Shown: positions 50,516-59,707, counted from the stretch's first letter. The stretch: DNA of 59,823 nucleotides from JAZKDW01 sp040387375 (GCA_040387375.1 JAZKDW010000025.1:1-59823); one strand, 5' to 3'. Numbers and translations: made by a program. Notes: generated by a model not told the origin, from the letters alone.

Positions 50516-52291
50516 ATGAGCCAGATCGAAGTGAAAGTCCCGGATATCGGCGACTTCAAGGAAGTGGAAGTCATTGAACTACTGGTGAAGCCAGGCGATA
50601 CGATCAAGGCGGATCAATCGCTGGTCACGGTGGAATCCGACAAGGCCAGCATGGAGATTCCGTCCAGCCACGCCGGCGTCGTGAAAGAACTGAAGGTCAA
50701 GATCGGCGACAAGGTGGCCGAAGGATCTTTGCTGCTGATGCTGGAAACGGAAGGCGCCGCGGCTGCGCCCGCACCCGCACCTGCAGCTGCACCTGCACCT
50801 GCACCTGCACCTGCACCTGCACCCGCAGCGGCGGCACCCGCAGCGGCGGCTCCCCAGGCGGCGGCCTTCGCCGGCAAGGCCGATATCGAATGTGATACGG
50901 TGGTGCTGGGCGCCGGTCCCGGCGGTTACACCGCGGCGTTCCGCGCCGCCGACCTCGGCCAGAAGGTGGTGCTGATCGAACGTTATCCGACGCTGGGCGG
51001 TGTCTGCCTGAATGTCGGCTGCATTCCCTCGAAGGCATTGCTGCACGCGGCCAAGGTGATTACCGAAGCCGAAGAAGTGGGGCATTTCGGCATCAAGATG
51101 TCCAAGCCTGAAATCGACGTCAATGCGCTGCGCGGCTGGAAGGAAAACATCATCAAGAAGCTGACCGGCGGCCTGAGCGGTCTTGCCAAGGCGCGCAAGG
51201 TGCAAGTGGTCGAAGGCAAGGGCGCGTTTTCCTCCGCCAACACGATTACAGTTGAAACCAAAGATGGCAGCAAGGTCGTCGCCTTCAAGAATGCGATCAT
51301 CGCCGCCGGTTCGGCAGTCGCGCAGATTCCCGGTTTCCCTTACGACGATCCGCGTGTCATCGATTCCACCGGCGCGCTCGCGCTAAGCCAGATTCCGAAA
51401 AAAATGCTGGTCATCGGCGGCGGCATCATCGGCCTGGAAATGGCTTGCGTGTATGACGCGCTCGGCAGCAAGATCACGGTGGTCGAGTTTGCCGACGGCC
51501 TGATTCCGGCAGCCGATCGCGATATCGTCAAGCCGCTGCAGAAACGGATTGAAAAACGCTACGAAGCCATTTACCTGAAGACCAAGGTCACCAAACTGGA
51601 AGCGCGGAAGGATGGCTTGCTGGCGACCTTCGAAGGCGACAATGCGCCGAAAGAACCGCAGCTGTACGACATGGTGCTGATGGCTGTCGGCCGCCGGCCG
51701 AATGGCAAGGACATCGGCGCCGACAAGGCTGGCGTCCTGGTGAACGAGCGCGGCTATGTCACGGTCGACAAGCAGCAGCGCACCAATGTCGCGCACATCT
51801 TTGCCATCGGCGACATTTGCAGTGAGCCCATGCTGGCGCACAAGGCAACCAATGAAGCAAAGGTGGCCGCCGAAGTGATCGCCGGCCACAAGGTGGAATT
51901 CGATGCGCTGACAATTCCATCGGTGGCTTACACCGATCCGGAAATCGCATGGATGGGCGTGACGGAAACCGAAGCGAAAGCCAAGGGCATACCATTTGAA
52001 AAAGCCAGCTTTCCATGGGCAGCCTCCGGCCGCGCACTGGCAATGGGACGCGATGACGGCCTGACCAAGCTGTTGTGGGATCCGTCCACCAAACGGATCA
52101 TCGGCGCCGGCATCGTTGGTGTGAATGCGGGGGAATTGCTGGCGGAAACGGTGCTGGCGATGGAAATGGGCGCCGATCTGGAAGACCTGGCGCTGACCGT
52201 GCATGCCCATCCGACCTTGTCGGAGACGTCGATGTTTGCGGCGGAGATGGGCTTGGGAATCATCACCGACCTGTACATACCGAAGAAGTAG
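50516..52291 (+). CDS. lpdA: Dihydrolipoamide dehydrogenase (E3) with N-terminal lipoyl domain
   Basis: A 591-residue flavoprotein. Residues 1-75 are a lipoyl domain (VESDKASMEIPSS), nearly the same as that of aceF. An Ala/Pro linker follows, partly encoded by six perfect copies of a hexanucleotide (50787-50822). The E3 part begins about 120 with DTVVLGAGPGGYTAAFRAAD, the redox disulfide GGVCLNVGCIPSKALLHAAK, the NAD site VIGGGIIGLEMACVYDALGS and the C-terminal HAHPTLSETS. It reoxidises dihydrolipoyl groups of E2. Fusion of a lipoyl domain to E3 is known in beta-proteobacteria and Neisseria. Confidence 0.97.
   Translation: MSQIEVKVPDIGDFKEVEVIELLVKPGDTIKADQSLVTVESDKASMEIPSSHAGVVKELKVKIGDKVAEGSLLLMLETEGAAAAPAPAPAAAPAPAPAPAPAPAAAAPAAAAPQAAAFAGKADIECDTVVLGAGPGGYTAAFRAADLGQKVVLIERYPTLGGVCLNVGCIPSKALLHAAKVITEAEEVGHFGIKMSKPEIDVNALRGWKENIIKKLTGGLSGLAKARKVQVVEGKGAFSSANTITVETKDGSKVVAFKNAIIAAGSAVAQIPGFPYDDPRVIDSTGALALSQIPKKMLVIGGGIIGLEMACVYDALGSKITVVEFADGLIPAADRDIVKPLQKRIEKRYEAIYLKTKVTKLEARKDGLLATFEGDNAPKEPQLYDMVLMAVGRRPNGKDIGADKAGVLVNERGYVTVDKQQRTNVAHIFAIGDICSEPMLAHKATNEAKVAAEVIAGHKVEFDALTIPSVAYTDPEIAWMGVTETEAKAKGIPFEKASFPWAASGRALAMGRDDGLTKLLWDPSTKRIIGAGIVGVNAGELLAETVLAMEMGADLEDLALTVHAHPTLSETSMFAAEMGLGIITDLYIPKK
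50787..50822 (+). repeat. Hexanucleotide tandem repeat in the lpdA linker
   Basis: Six perfect copies of CTGCAC encode alternating Ala and Pro in the flexible linker. Length change by slippage would stay in frame and alter linker length only. Confidence 0.85.
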
Positions 52292-52299
52292 AAAATTGA

Positions 52300-52330
52300 C
52301 AGCGCGGGCACGCAGCACATGCCCGCGCTG
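52300..52330. terminator. Hairpin between lpdA and argD
   Basis: An 11-bp perfect stem CAGCGCGGGCA/TGCCCGCGCTG with a 9-nt loop between two convergent genes. The following T-run is weak (CTTCTTATTT), so it may work with Rho or as a 3' stabiliser. Confidence 0.65.
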
Positions 52331-52334
52331 CTTC

Positions 52335-53537
52335 TTATTTCTCCAGTTTGCCGATTACATCCGACAGCATTAAAATCATCTGATCGATTTCCTGCGTCGT
52401 CACATTCAGCGCCGGCATGAAACGCAGCAGATCCGGACGCGGTGAATTCAACAGCAAGCCGACCGGATTGATGTCCCGCGCCGCCTCGACGATCTGCGGA
52501 CCGATATCGCGGCCCAGTCTGAGCGCACGCAACAAACCTTCACCACGTTCACCCTCAAAGCCGTGTTCGGCCGACACTTTCTGCAATGCAGCGCCGAGAT
52601 ACGCACTCTTTTCTTTTACCGATTGCATGAAGCCGGGTTGCAGCAGCGCTTCCATCACCGCCACGCCGACCGCTGTCATCAACGGATTGCCGTTGTAGGT
52701 GCCGCCCTGGTCGCCCGGTTCAAATACCGCAAACTCTTCGCGGCACAACATCGCCGCCAGCGGCACACCGCCGCCTATTCCTTTGCCCAGGGTCATGATG
52801 TCGGGCTCGATATCCGACAACTGGTAAGCGAACAATTCGCCGGTGCGGCCCATGCCGGTCTGCACCTCATCGACGATCAGCAGCAGGCCGCGCTCCGTGG
52901 TCAACTTGCGCAAGGCCTGCATGAATTCGCGTGATGCCGGCAGCACGCCGCCTTCACCTTGCACCGGTTCCAGCATGACCGCGACGGTTTTATCGGTGAT
53001 CAGCTTTTCGACGCTGGCCAGATCGTTCAGGTCGGCTTTTGGAAATCCCGGCACCTGCGGTGCATAGATCGTGTCCCAGCCCGTTTTGCCGCTGGCCGAC
53101 ATCGTGGCCAGCGTACGGCCATGGAAGCTGTGATCGAAGGTGATGATCTCGAAGCGGTTTTCGCCGGCGCTGTTCTTGACTTTCTTGCCCCATTTGCGGG
53201 CCAGCTTGATCGCACTCTCGTTGGCTTCGGCGCCGCTGTTGGCGAAGAACACACGATCAAAGCAGGAGTGCTGGACAAGTAGTCCGGCCAGCTTGATCGA
53301 CGGTTCATTGAAGAATGCCGGCGACGGATTGAACAGTTTTTTTGCCTGGGAAGTCAGCGCATCCTGCAGCACCTGCGGCGAATGACCGAGGCAATTGACG
53401 GCCCAGCCCTGCAGATAATCCAGGTAACGTTTGCCGTCATGGTCGGTGAGCCACATGCCGCTGCCTTCGGTAAAAACCAGCGGCGGGCGGTTGGTGATGT
53501 ACAGCAGCGCATTGGTATCGTACTGTTTGAATTCCAT
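52335..53537 (-). CDS. argD: Acetylornithine aminotransferase
   Basis: A 400-residue PLP-dependent class III aminotransferase that converts N-acetylglutamate semialdehyde and glutamate to N-acetylornithine in arginine synthesis. Motifs are FFANSGAEANESAIKLARKW, DHSFHGRTLATMSASGK, VDEVQTGMGRTGELFAYQ and the PLP lysine in TLGKGIGGGVPLAAML. Length fits ArgD. It stands alone here. A succinyldiaminopimelate or other acyl-ornithine role is possible, since these enzymes have overlapping specificity. Confidence 0.92.
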   Translation of the reverse strand: MEFKQYDTNALLYITNRPPLVFTEGSGMWLTDHDGKRYLDYLQGWAVNCLGHSPQVLQDALTSQAKKLFNPSPAFFNEPSIKLAGLLVQHSCFDRVFFANSGAEANESAIKLARKWGKKVKNSAGENRFEIITFDHSFHGRTLATMSASGKTGWDTIYAPQVPGFPKADLNDLASVEKLITDKTVAVMLEPVQGEGGVLPASREFMQALRKLTTERGLLLIVDEVQTGMGRTGELFAYQLSDIEPDIMTLGKGIGGGVPLAAMLCREEFAVFEPGDQGGTYNGNPLMTAVGVAVMEALLQPGFMQSVKEKSAYLGAALQKVSAEHGFEGERGEGLLRALRLGRDIGPQIVEAARDINPVGLLLNSPRPDLLRFMPALNVTTQEIDQMILMLSDVIGKLEK

Positions 53538-53616
53538 TTAGGTACTCCTGAACAAAGGCGATTTTTAATAACAGGGGAGGGAGCGTCGGGACGGGCAGAC
53601 AGTTCAGACGCCCTTC

Positions 53617-53648
53617 AAAAAAAAAGCCACAGGACTGGCCTGTGGCTT
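53617..53648 (-). terminator. Rho-independent terminator downstream of the flavin reductase gene
   Basis: A 10-bp perfect stem AAGCCACAGG/CCTGTGGCTT with a 5-nt loop and nine T on the minus strand. It lies 146 nt past the stop at 53794, upstream of argD. Confidence 0.9.
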
Positions 53649-53793
53649 GGCGATCATCAAACGCTTACACGCACGGCATCCAGGCTAAAGGCAGCTGGGG
53701 TCGGCGTCGCAATGGTTTGGCTTTGAGATTCATAGAGGTCGATATTATGATGTTTTGCGCGGTGCGTCAAAATCTTTTTCCCGCGTGTTTTCA

Positions 53794-54819
53794 TTACGCC
53801 GCCAGATCCGCTTCGGAAGTAAATGCATCGGCATAAAATTCTTCTTCCGGCAGCTTGTTGAGCGCGACGAAATCCCGCTTCGCGGAATCGACCATCACCG
53901 GCGCACCACAGGCGTACACCTGGTATCCGGACAGGTCCGGCAGGTCCTCCATCACCGCGCGGTGGACAAAGCCGGTACGGCCGCTCCACTGATCTTCGGG
54001 CCGCGGGTCCGATATCACCGGCACGTAGCGGAAGTCCGGCACGGTGTGTGCCCATTCCTCGCATAAGGCATGCATGTATAAATCCTGCGGCCGGCGCCCG
54101 CCCCAGTAGAGTGTCATCGGGCGTGTGATATTTTTGTGGATCGCCTGTTCGACGATCGCCTTGATCGGTGCAAACCCGGTGCCCGAGGCCAGCAATACCA
54201 TCGGCTTGCCGCTGTCTTCGCGCAGGAAAAAAGTGCCCTGCGGTCCTTCAAAACGCAGGATGTCGCGTTCCTTCATGGTGTTGAAGACATGGTCGGTGAA
54301 CAAGCCGCCCGGCATTTGACGGATGTGCAATGTGAGCGGCCCCTCCGCGCTCGGCGCATTGGCCAGGCTGTAGCTGCGGCGCTTGCCGTCTTTCAGCATG
54401 AATTCAATGTATTGGCCGGCCAGGAACTGGAAACGTTCGCTCGCCGGCAGCTGCAGCGAGACGATCATCACGTCATCGCTGACCTTGTCCAGTCTGGCGA
54501 CGCGCGACGGCAGTTTCTTGACGGGGAATTCACCGACGCGCAATATTTCCCGCGCAAGGATGACGATATCGGAATGCGGCATGGCGCAGCAGAACAGCGC
54601 GTAGCCGTCTTGCTCTTCAGCCACCGGCAAGGCTCTTTCCTGATGTGCGCCGTGCGTCACTTCGCCCGACACGAGCTTGCCCTTGCAAGTGCCGCAGGCG
54701 CCGTTCTTGCAGCCATAGGGCAAACCGACGCCGGCGCGAATCGCCGCTGTCAGTATGGTTTCACCGTCGTCGCACGCAAATTGCCTGCCGCTCGGCTGTA
54801 CAGTTACCTGGAAAGTCAT
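53794..54819 (-). CDS. 2Fe-2S ferredoxin-type NAD(P)H-flavin reductase (CDP-6-deoxyglucoseen reductase-like)
   Basis: A 341-residue protein with three parts: an N-terminal plant-type ferredoxin domain with Cys ligands in PYGCKNGACGTCKGKL and a fourth in YALFCCAMP; an FAD domain with RRSYSLANAP; and an NAD(P) domain with VLLASGTGFAPIKAIVEQA. It passes electrons from NAD(P)H to an oxygenase or other acceptor. Burkholderiales annotate this gene as CDP-6-deoxy-delta-3,4-glucoseen reductase, but no deoxysugar gene is nearby, so the partner is unknown. The start at 54819 is fixed by the usual MTFQVTVQPSG N-terminus and lies only 12 nt from the divergent start at 54832. Confidence 0.9.
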   Translation of the reverse strand: MTFQVTVQPSGRQFACDDGETILTAAIRAGVGLPYGCKNGACGTCKGKLVSGEVTHGAHQERALPVAEEQDGYALFCCAMPHSDIVILAREILRVGEFPVKKLPSRVARLDKVSDDVMIVSLQLPASERFQFLAGQYIEFMLKDGKRRSYSLANAPSAEGPLTLHIRQMPGGLFTDHVFNTMKERDILRFEGPQGTFFLREDSGKPMVLLASGTGFAPIKAIVEQAIHKNITRPMTLYWGGRRPQDLYMHALCEEWAHTVPDFRYVPVISDPRPEDQWSGRTGFVHRAVMEDLPDLSGYQVYACGAPVMVDSAKRDFVALNKLPEEEFYADAFTSEADLAA

Positions 54820-54831
54820 ACAATCCTGTTG

Positions 54832-55719
54832 ATGCAAAATGAAGCCATAAAAAAAATAGGTAAACCGCGCCTGCTGATCATCGGTTGCGGCGATGTCGGC
54901 ATGCGCCTGTTGCCGCTGGTACGGGACCGCTTTCGTGTATTTGCCGTCACCAGCCAGCCCTCGCGCCAGGCCGAGTTGCGTACGGCCGGCGCCATCCCCA
55001 TCGTTGCCGATCTGGATCAGCCGGCCAGCCTGGCGCGGCTTGCGCGCCTGGCAAGCGCCGTCGTCCATCTGGCGCCACCGCAAGCGGAGGGTGTCCGTGA
55101 CCGGCGCACCCGTCATCTGACCGCCATTTTACCCGACCGGACCCGCCTTGTTTATGTCAGTACGACCGGGGTCTACGGCGATTGCCAGGGTGCGCAATTC
55201 GACGAAACACGGCCTGTGCACCCGCAGAACCCGCGCGCCCGGCGCCGCGTCGACAGCGAACAGGTCTTGCGCGCCTGGGCCAGGCGCACCGGGGCGCGGC
55301 TGGCGATCCTGCGGGTGCCGGGAATTTACGCGGCGGACCGCCTGCCGCTGGAGCGCCTGCGCAAAGGCACACCTGCGCTGGCGGCGCCGGACGACGTCTA
55401 CACCAACCATATTCATGCCGATGACCTGGCGCGGATCATCGCGCTGGCCTTGTTTCGGGCGTTACCCGGGCGTGTCTATCACGCGGTCGATGATTCGGAT
55501 CTCAAAATGGCGGATTATTTCGATGCGGTGGCCGACACCTTCTTGTTGCCACGGCCGCAACGCTTGCCGCGCGCGGAGCTGCAGAACGTGGTGTCGCCGA
55601 TGCTGTTGTCATTCATGTCGGAATCGCGGCGGCTGCTGAACGGGCGGATCAAATCGGAGCTGGGTGTGCGATTGCGGTATGCGCGGGTCGGCGACGCTCT
55701 GGCCGGCCTGAAGGTGTGA
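54832..55719 (+). CDS. NAD-dependent epimerase/dehydratase family protein
   Basis: A 295-residue extended short-chain dehydrogenase-like protein. The nucleotide motif is RLLIIGCGDVGMRLLPLV; STTGVYGDCQGAQFDETRPV carries Thr/Tyr at the active-site region, but the canonical YxxxK is not clear (RRRVDSEQVLR), so the protein may be a YeeZ-like atypical member. Frame is open for 700 nt upstream, but that part is antisense to the reductase gene. Its stop directly abuts the stop of the gspE-like gene on the other strand. Substrate is unknown. Confidence 0.85.
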   Translation: MQNEAIKKIGKPRLLIIGCGDVGMRLLPLVRDRFRVFAVTSQPSRQAELRTAGAIPIVADLDQPASLARLARLASAVVHLAPPQAEGVRDRRTRHLTAILPDRTRLVYVSTTGVYGDCQGAQFDETRPVHPQNPRARRRVDSEQVLRAWARRTGARLAILRVPGIYAADRLPLERLRKGTPALAAPDDVYTNHIHADDLARIIALALFRALPGRVYHAVDDSDLKMADYFDAVADTFLLPRPQRLPRAELQNVVSPMLLSFMSESRRLLNGRIKSELGVRLRYARVGDALAGLKV

Positions 55720-57501
55720 TCAGGTCAGCGCTGAGGTCGCCTTCAATACTTCCTCCGCCGTCGTTACCCCTTCAGCAATCTTCAGCGCGCCGGCAATCCG
55801 CAGCGGTTTCAAACCATCCGCCATGCTTTGCCGCTGCAGCGCTTGCATTTCCGACTGCGGCAGTATCAGTTTTGAAAATGCCTTGGTCACGGTCAGCAAT
55901 TCATACAGGCCGGTACGGCCGCGATAACCGGTCTGCCGGCACTCGGGACAGCCGACCGGCCTGTAGATGGTGGCCGGGCGCGGAATCTTCCAGTCTTCAG
56001 TCAGGCTTTTCCAGACGGCATCCGTCAACTCGCCGTCCGCCGCCTTGCAGTGCACGCACAGCGTACGCACCAGGCGCTGCGCCATGATGCCGATCAGCGT
56101 GGTCTCCAGCAGGTAATGGGGCACACCCAGTTCCAGCAGGCGCATCACGGCCGATGGCGCATCGTTGGTGTGCAGCGACGACAGCACCAGATGGCCGGTC
56201 AGCGCCGCCTGGATCGCCATTTCCGCCGTTTCGAGGTCGCGGATTTCGCCCACCATGATGATGTCCGGATCCTGCCGCATCAGCGCCCGCACGCCATCGG
56301 CGAAGGACAGGTCGATGCCGTGCTGCACCTGCATCTGGTTGAATGACGCTTCCACCATTTCGATCGGATCTTCGACGGTGCAGACGTTGACCTGCGAAGT
56401 TGCCAGCGCTTTCAGGGTCGTATAGAGGGTGGTGGTCTTGCCGGAGCCGGTGGGGCCGGTCACCAGGATGATGCCGTGAGGACGGCTGGTCAGCCCGTCC
56501 CAGCGGCTGGCATCTTCGACCGGAAAACCCAGCTCCGGCAAGGTCTTGACCACCACGTCCGGATCGAAAATGCGCATCACGAGTTTTTCGCCGAACGCGG
56601 TGGGCAGGGTCGACAGGCGCAGCTCGATTTCCAGTCCCTGGGCGGTCCGGGTCTTGATGCGGCCATCCTGCGGACGGCGCTTTTCAATCACATCCATGCG
56701 CCCCAAAAGCTTGATGCGCGCGGTCATCGCAATCAGCACCACCGCCGGCACCTGATACACCTGGTGCAGGATGCCGTCGATGCGGAAACGCACCGCGCCG
56801 AAATCGCGCTTGGGTTCGAGGTGGATATCGGAGGCGCGCTGCTCGAACGCGTATTGCCATAACCAGTCGACGATGTTGATGATGTGCTGGTCGTTGGCGT
56901 CGACCAGCTTGTTGCTCTTGCCCAGTTCGACCAGTTGCTCGAAATTGTTGCGTAGCGCCAGATCCGGGCCGTTGAGCTTGTTGGCGCCCTTGATGGATTT
57001 GGCGAGCGAGAAGAACTGCGCGATGTACTGTGCGATTTCAAGCGGATTGGCAATCACCAGGCGCACCTTGCGGCGCGTGATTTTTGCGATTTCCGCTTCC
57101 CATTCAATGAGGAAAGGTTCGGTCGTCGCGATCACCAGTTCAGTCGGCGTCAGTTCGACCGGCAGGATATTAAAACGTGCCGCATAGGAGGCGGACATCA
57201 CATCGGCGACGCGGGAAAAATCGATCTTGAGCGGATCGATCCGGTAGAACGGCAGCGCGACCTTGTCCGCCATCCATTCGGTCAGCCAGTCGAGCGTCAG
57301 CATTTTCTGCGGCGGCGCCGCGGATTTCAGCTTGCACTGGGCAACGGCCGCCAGCGGATGCATCTTGGTCGAACTGCTGCGCCAGATGCCCTGGGCCTGG
57401 TTGTACAGTGTTTTTGCATCGGCTTTGGCGACGATTGCATCCGCGATCAACCAGTTGAATATCTGCTGCAGGTCCAGCGCTTTCGGGGCGGCTTTAATCA
57501 T
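55720..57501 (-). CDS. GspE/PilB-type secretion or pilus assembly ATPase
   Basis: A 593-residue hexameric motor ATPase of type II secretion and type IV pilus systems. An N-terminal MshEN/GSPII_E_N-like part (ARFNILPVELTPTELVIATT, about 110-190) precedes the catalytic domain: ASDIHLEPKRDFGAVRFRID, Walker A TGPTGSGKTTTLYTTL, the Asp and His boxes, Walker B QDPDIIMVGEIRDLETAEMA. The zinc tetracysteine is CVHCKAADG with CPECRQTGYRGR. It is complete, but no other secretion or pilus gene is in the window, so its partner system lies elsewhere. Confidence 0.92.
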   Translation of the reverse strand: MIKAAPKALDLQQIFNWLIADAIVAKADAKTLYNQAQGIWRSSSTKMHPLAAVAQCKLKSAAPPQKMLTLDWLTEWMADKVALPFYRIDPLKIDFSRVADVMSASYAARFNILPVELTPTELVIATTEPFLIEWEAEIAKITRRKVRLVIANPLEIAQYIAQFFSLAKSIKGANKLNGPDLALRNNFEQLVELGKSNKLVDANDQHIINIVDWLWQYAFEQRASDIHLEPKRDFGAVRFRIDGILHQVYQVPAVVLIAMTARIKLLGRMDVIEKRRPQDGRIKTRTAQGLEIELRLSTLPTAFGEKLVMRIFDPDVVVKTLPELGFPVEDASRWDGLTSRPHGIILVTGPTGSGKTTTLYTTLKALATSQVNVCTVEDPIEMVEASFNQMQVQHGIDLSFADGVRALMRQDPDIIMVGEIRDLETAEMAIQAALTGHLVLSSLHTNDAPSAVMRLLELGVPHYLLETTLIGIMAQRLVRTLCVHCKAADGELTDAVWKSLTEDWKIPRPATIYRPVGCPECRQTGYRGRTGLYELLTVTKAFSKLILPQSEMQALQRQSMADGLKPLRIAGALKIAEGVTTAEEVLKATSALT

Positions 57502-57713
57502 CGGGAATCATTCATGGCTTGGGAGGTCCCCAGTGGTTCGTCGCGCTTCAATTTGCGGGTAGCGAAGCGGTCTGCCGCGTTGATCGGAGGTGAGTGCAAG
57601 GCGCCGAGCACAGCCAGGGCCGTTCCCTGGCGCGCATCGGCAACGCCGCAATCGCCTTCGAGCAACCGGCAGAACCCGTAAATTGGAGCGTGACGGACCA
57701 CTAGAGTAATGGG

Positions 57714-58532
57714 TTATCGTGCCGAATGCCAGACTTTCAAACCATTGACCCATGGTTTTGTGGGGAGTTTGGTCGCTTCCCTGATGTGCGCGGCACGCTC
57801 GTGGAGCGCGGCAAAATCGAATGCGGGCGCGTTTTTAAAACCGATGGCGACCACATTGCCGTCATGAACTTCAGGCAGGAAAGCGACTTCGTCAAACGCG
57901 AAACGCATCGCTTTCAGGTTTTTTGCATAACTCGGATGATCGCCGAACAGGTTGACGGTCGCGATGCCGCCCGCGCCCAGGCAGGCCGCACACGCAAGAT
58001 AGAATTCCGGCGTGTCGAGCACCGGCCCGCGTGCGGTGGCATCATACAAATCGATCTGGAGCACGTCCAGCGTGCCGTGGTTGGCGCGGTCGTTCACAAA
58101 ATCCATCGCATCCATTTCAAGCACCGCCAGCCGCTCATCGGCATCGGGCATCTTGAACATCGAATCGCAGATCGTGATGACGGAAGGGTTCAGCTCCACG
58201 GCCGTGATGCGGGCGAGCGGAAACTGGCGATAGCAGAATTTGGTCAGCGCGCCGGTTCCCAGGCCGAGCTGGACGATCTGCCGGGGCGCATCGTTGAACA
58301 GCATCCAGGCCATCATCTGTTGTGCATACTCGAGCTCGATCCAGTCCGGTTTGCGCAGCCGCATCGCCCCCTGCACCCACTCGGTGCCGAAATGCAGATA
58401 ACGCACGCCATCCTGTTCCGACAGCGTCACCGGCGCAAATTTCGGCTTGCGCGCCGGCTTCGCGCTCGCCGTTTCACGGCGCGCACCGCGCGAGGATTCT
58501 TCTTTTTCTATGGATTTACGTTTGATTAACAT
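57714..58532 (-). CDS. Spermidine synthase-like protein (SAM-fold)
   Basis: A 272-residue protein of the spermine/spermidine synthase superfamily. A basic N-terminal tail of about 35 residues precedes VRYLHFGTEWVQGAMRLRKP; the nucleotide loop is IVQLGLGTGALTKFCYRQFP and ITAVELNPSVITICDSMF, and VLQIDLYDATARGPVLDTPE is the acidic active-site segment. The usual Y-H-E motif for putrescine is only partly seen, so true aminopropyl transfer is not assured; such homologues are often listed as SpeE-like methyltransferases. The 212-nt spacer upstream of gspE has no supported gene. Confidence 0.82.
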   Translation of the reverse strand: MLIKRKSIEKEESSRGARRETASAKPARKPKFAPVTLSEQDGVRYLHFGTEWVQGAMRLRKPDWIELEYAQQMMAWMLFNDAPRQIVQLGLGTGALTKFCYRQFPLARITAVELNPSVITICDSMFKMPDADERLAVLEMDAMDFVNDRANHGTLDVLQIDLYDATARGPVLDTPEFYLACAACLGAGGIATVNLFGDHPSYAKNLKAMRFAFDEVAFLPEVHDGNVVAIGFKNAPAFDFAALHERAAHIREATKLPTKPWVNGLKVWHSAR

Positions 58533-58668
58533 GCGTTCACTGCCCCGATGTTCTGTTCAATCGCCGCATTATGCGGTGACGGGCGGCGGGTCGGCAAGCA
58601 TTTTGACCGGCTCCCGGAAATCGGCAGCAGCGCTGCGCACATTCCCGGGATTGACATTTCGTGCAGGT

Positions 58669-59601
58669 TTAAAAACCGACGTTGTTGGCGCCTTTGAGCG
58701 CCAGCATTTCCCGTGCTTCGTCGGGGGTGGCAATTGCCAGCGACATGCCTTCCAGGATAGAACGCACACGTTCCACCTGGCGGGCATTGCTCTGCGCAAG
58801 CTGCCCCGGGCCGTCCCACAAATTGTCTTCCAGGCCGACGCGCACATTGCCGCCTTGTCCCGCCGCGGCGGCCGCAATCGGCATCTGCGAGCGTCCCGCG
58901 CCCAGCACCGACCACACATATTCGCTGCCGAACAGGCGGTCCGCGGTGCGCTTCATGTGCGAGACATCGTCGGCGTGGCTGCCGATGCCGCCCAGGATGC
59001 CGAACACCGTCTGGATGAATAGCGGACCTTGCACCAGCCCGCGGTCGAGGAAGTGGGCGAGGTTGTACAGGTGCGCCGTGTCATAACATTCGAACTCGAA
59101 GCGCGTGCCGTTATCGGCGCACGAGCGGATGATGTACTCGATATCCTTGAAGGTGTTCTTGAACACCAGGTCGCGTGTGCCTTCCAGGTAAGGCTGTTCC
59201 CAGTCATGCTTGAATTCCTTGTAGCGGCCGAGCATCGGGAACAGGCCGAAATTCATCGATCCCATGTTCAGCGAGGCGACTTCCGGCTGCAGCTGCAACG
59301 CAGGCTGCAGCCGCTGTTCCACCGTCATGACCGGGGAACCGCCGGTGGTCAGGTTGATGATGCCGTTGGTGCGCTGCTTGATATTGCCGACGAATTCGCG
59401 GAATGCGTCAGGATCCTGGGTCGGTCTGCCGGACACCGGGTCACGCGCATGCAGGTGCACGATCGCGGCCCCCGCTTCAATTGCGCCGACTGCCGCTTCC
59501 TCGACTTCCTTGCCGGTGACCGGCAAATATTCGGACATCGACGGTGTATGGATCGAGCCGGTGACGGCGCAGGTGATGATGACTTTTCTTGATTTGCTCA
59601 T
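58669..59601 (-). CDS. 3-keto-5-aminohexanoate cleavage enzyme family protein (BKACE, DUF849)
   Basis: A 310-residue TIM-barrel Zn2+ enzyme. BKACE enzymes condense a beta-keto acid with acetyl-CoA to give acetoacetate and a CoA ester. Recognised by KVIITCAVTGSIHTPSMSEY, the zinc pair AIVHLHARDPVSGRPTQDPD, NLTTGGSPVMTVEQRLQPAL and the C-terminal VGLEDNLWDGPGQLAQSNAR. Substrates in the family include keto-amino-hexanoate, dehydrocarnitine and keto-glutarate derivatives; which applies here is unknown. A single gene, 136 nt upstream of the speE-like gene. Confidence 0.93.
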   Translation of the reverse strand: MSKSRKVIITCAVTGSIHTPSMSEYLPVTGKEVEEAAVGAIEAGAAIVHLHARDPVSGRPTQDPDAFREFVGNIKQRTNGIINLTTGGSPVMTVEQRLQPALQLQPEVASLNMGSMNFGLFPMLGRYKEFKHDWEQPYLEGTRDLVFKNTFKDIEYIIRSCADNGTRFEFECYDTAHLYNLAHFLDRGLVQGPLFIQTVFGILGGIGSHADDVSHMKRTADRLFGSEYVWSVLGAGRSQMPIAAAAAGQGGNVRVGLEDNLWDGPGQLAQSNARQVERVRSILEGMSLAIATPDEAREMLALKGANNVGF

Positions 59602-59707
59602 GGCGGTTTCTGTCTCCTTGGTTGAATGTTGCCTAGTGTATACCGGATTGTGCAGGCGTGAATTGATCGCGAATCAATCTGCGCTCGTCGATACCGTTTT
59701 CGAGATC

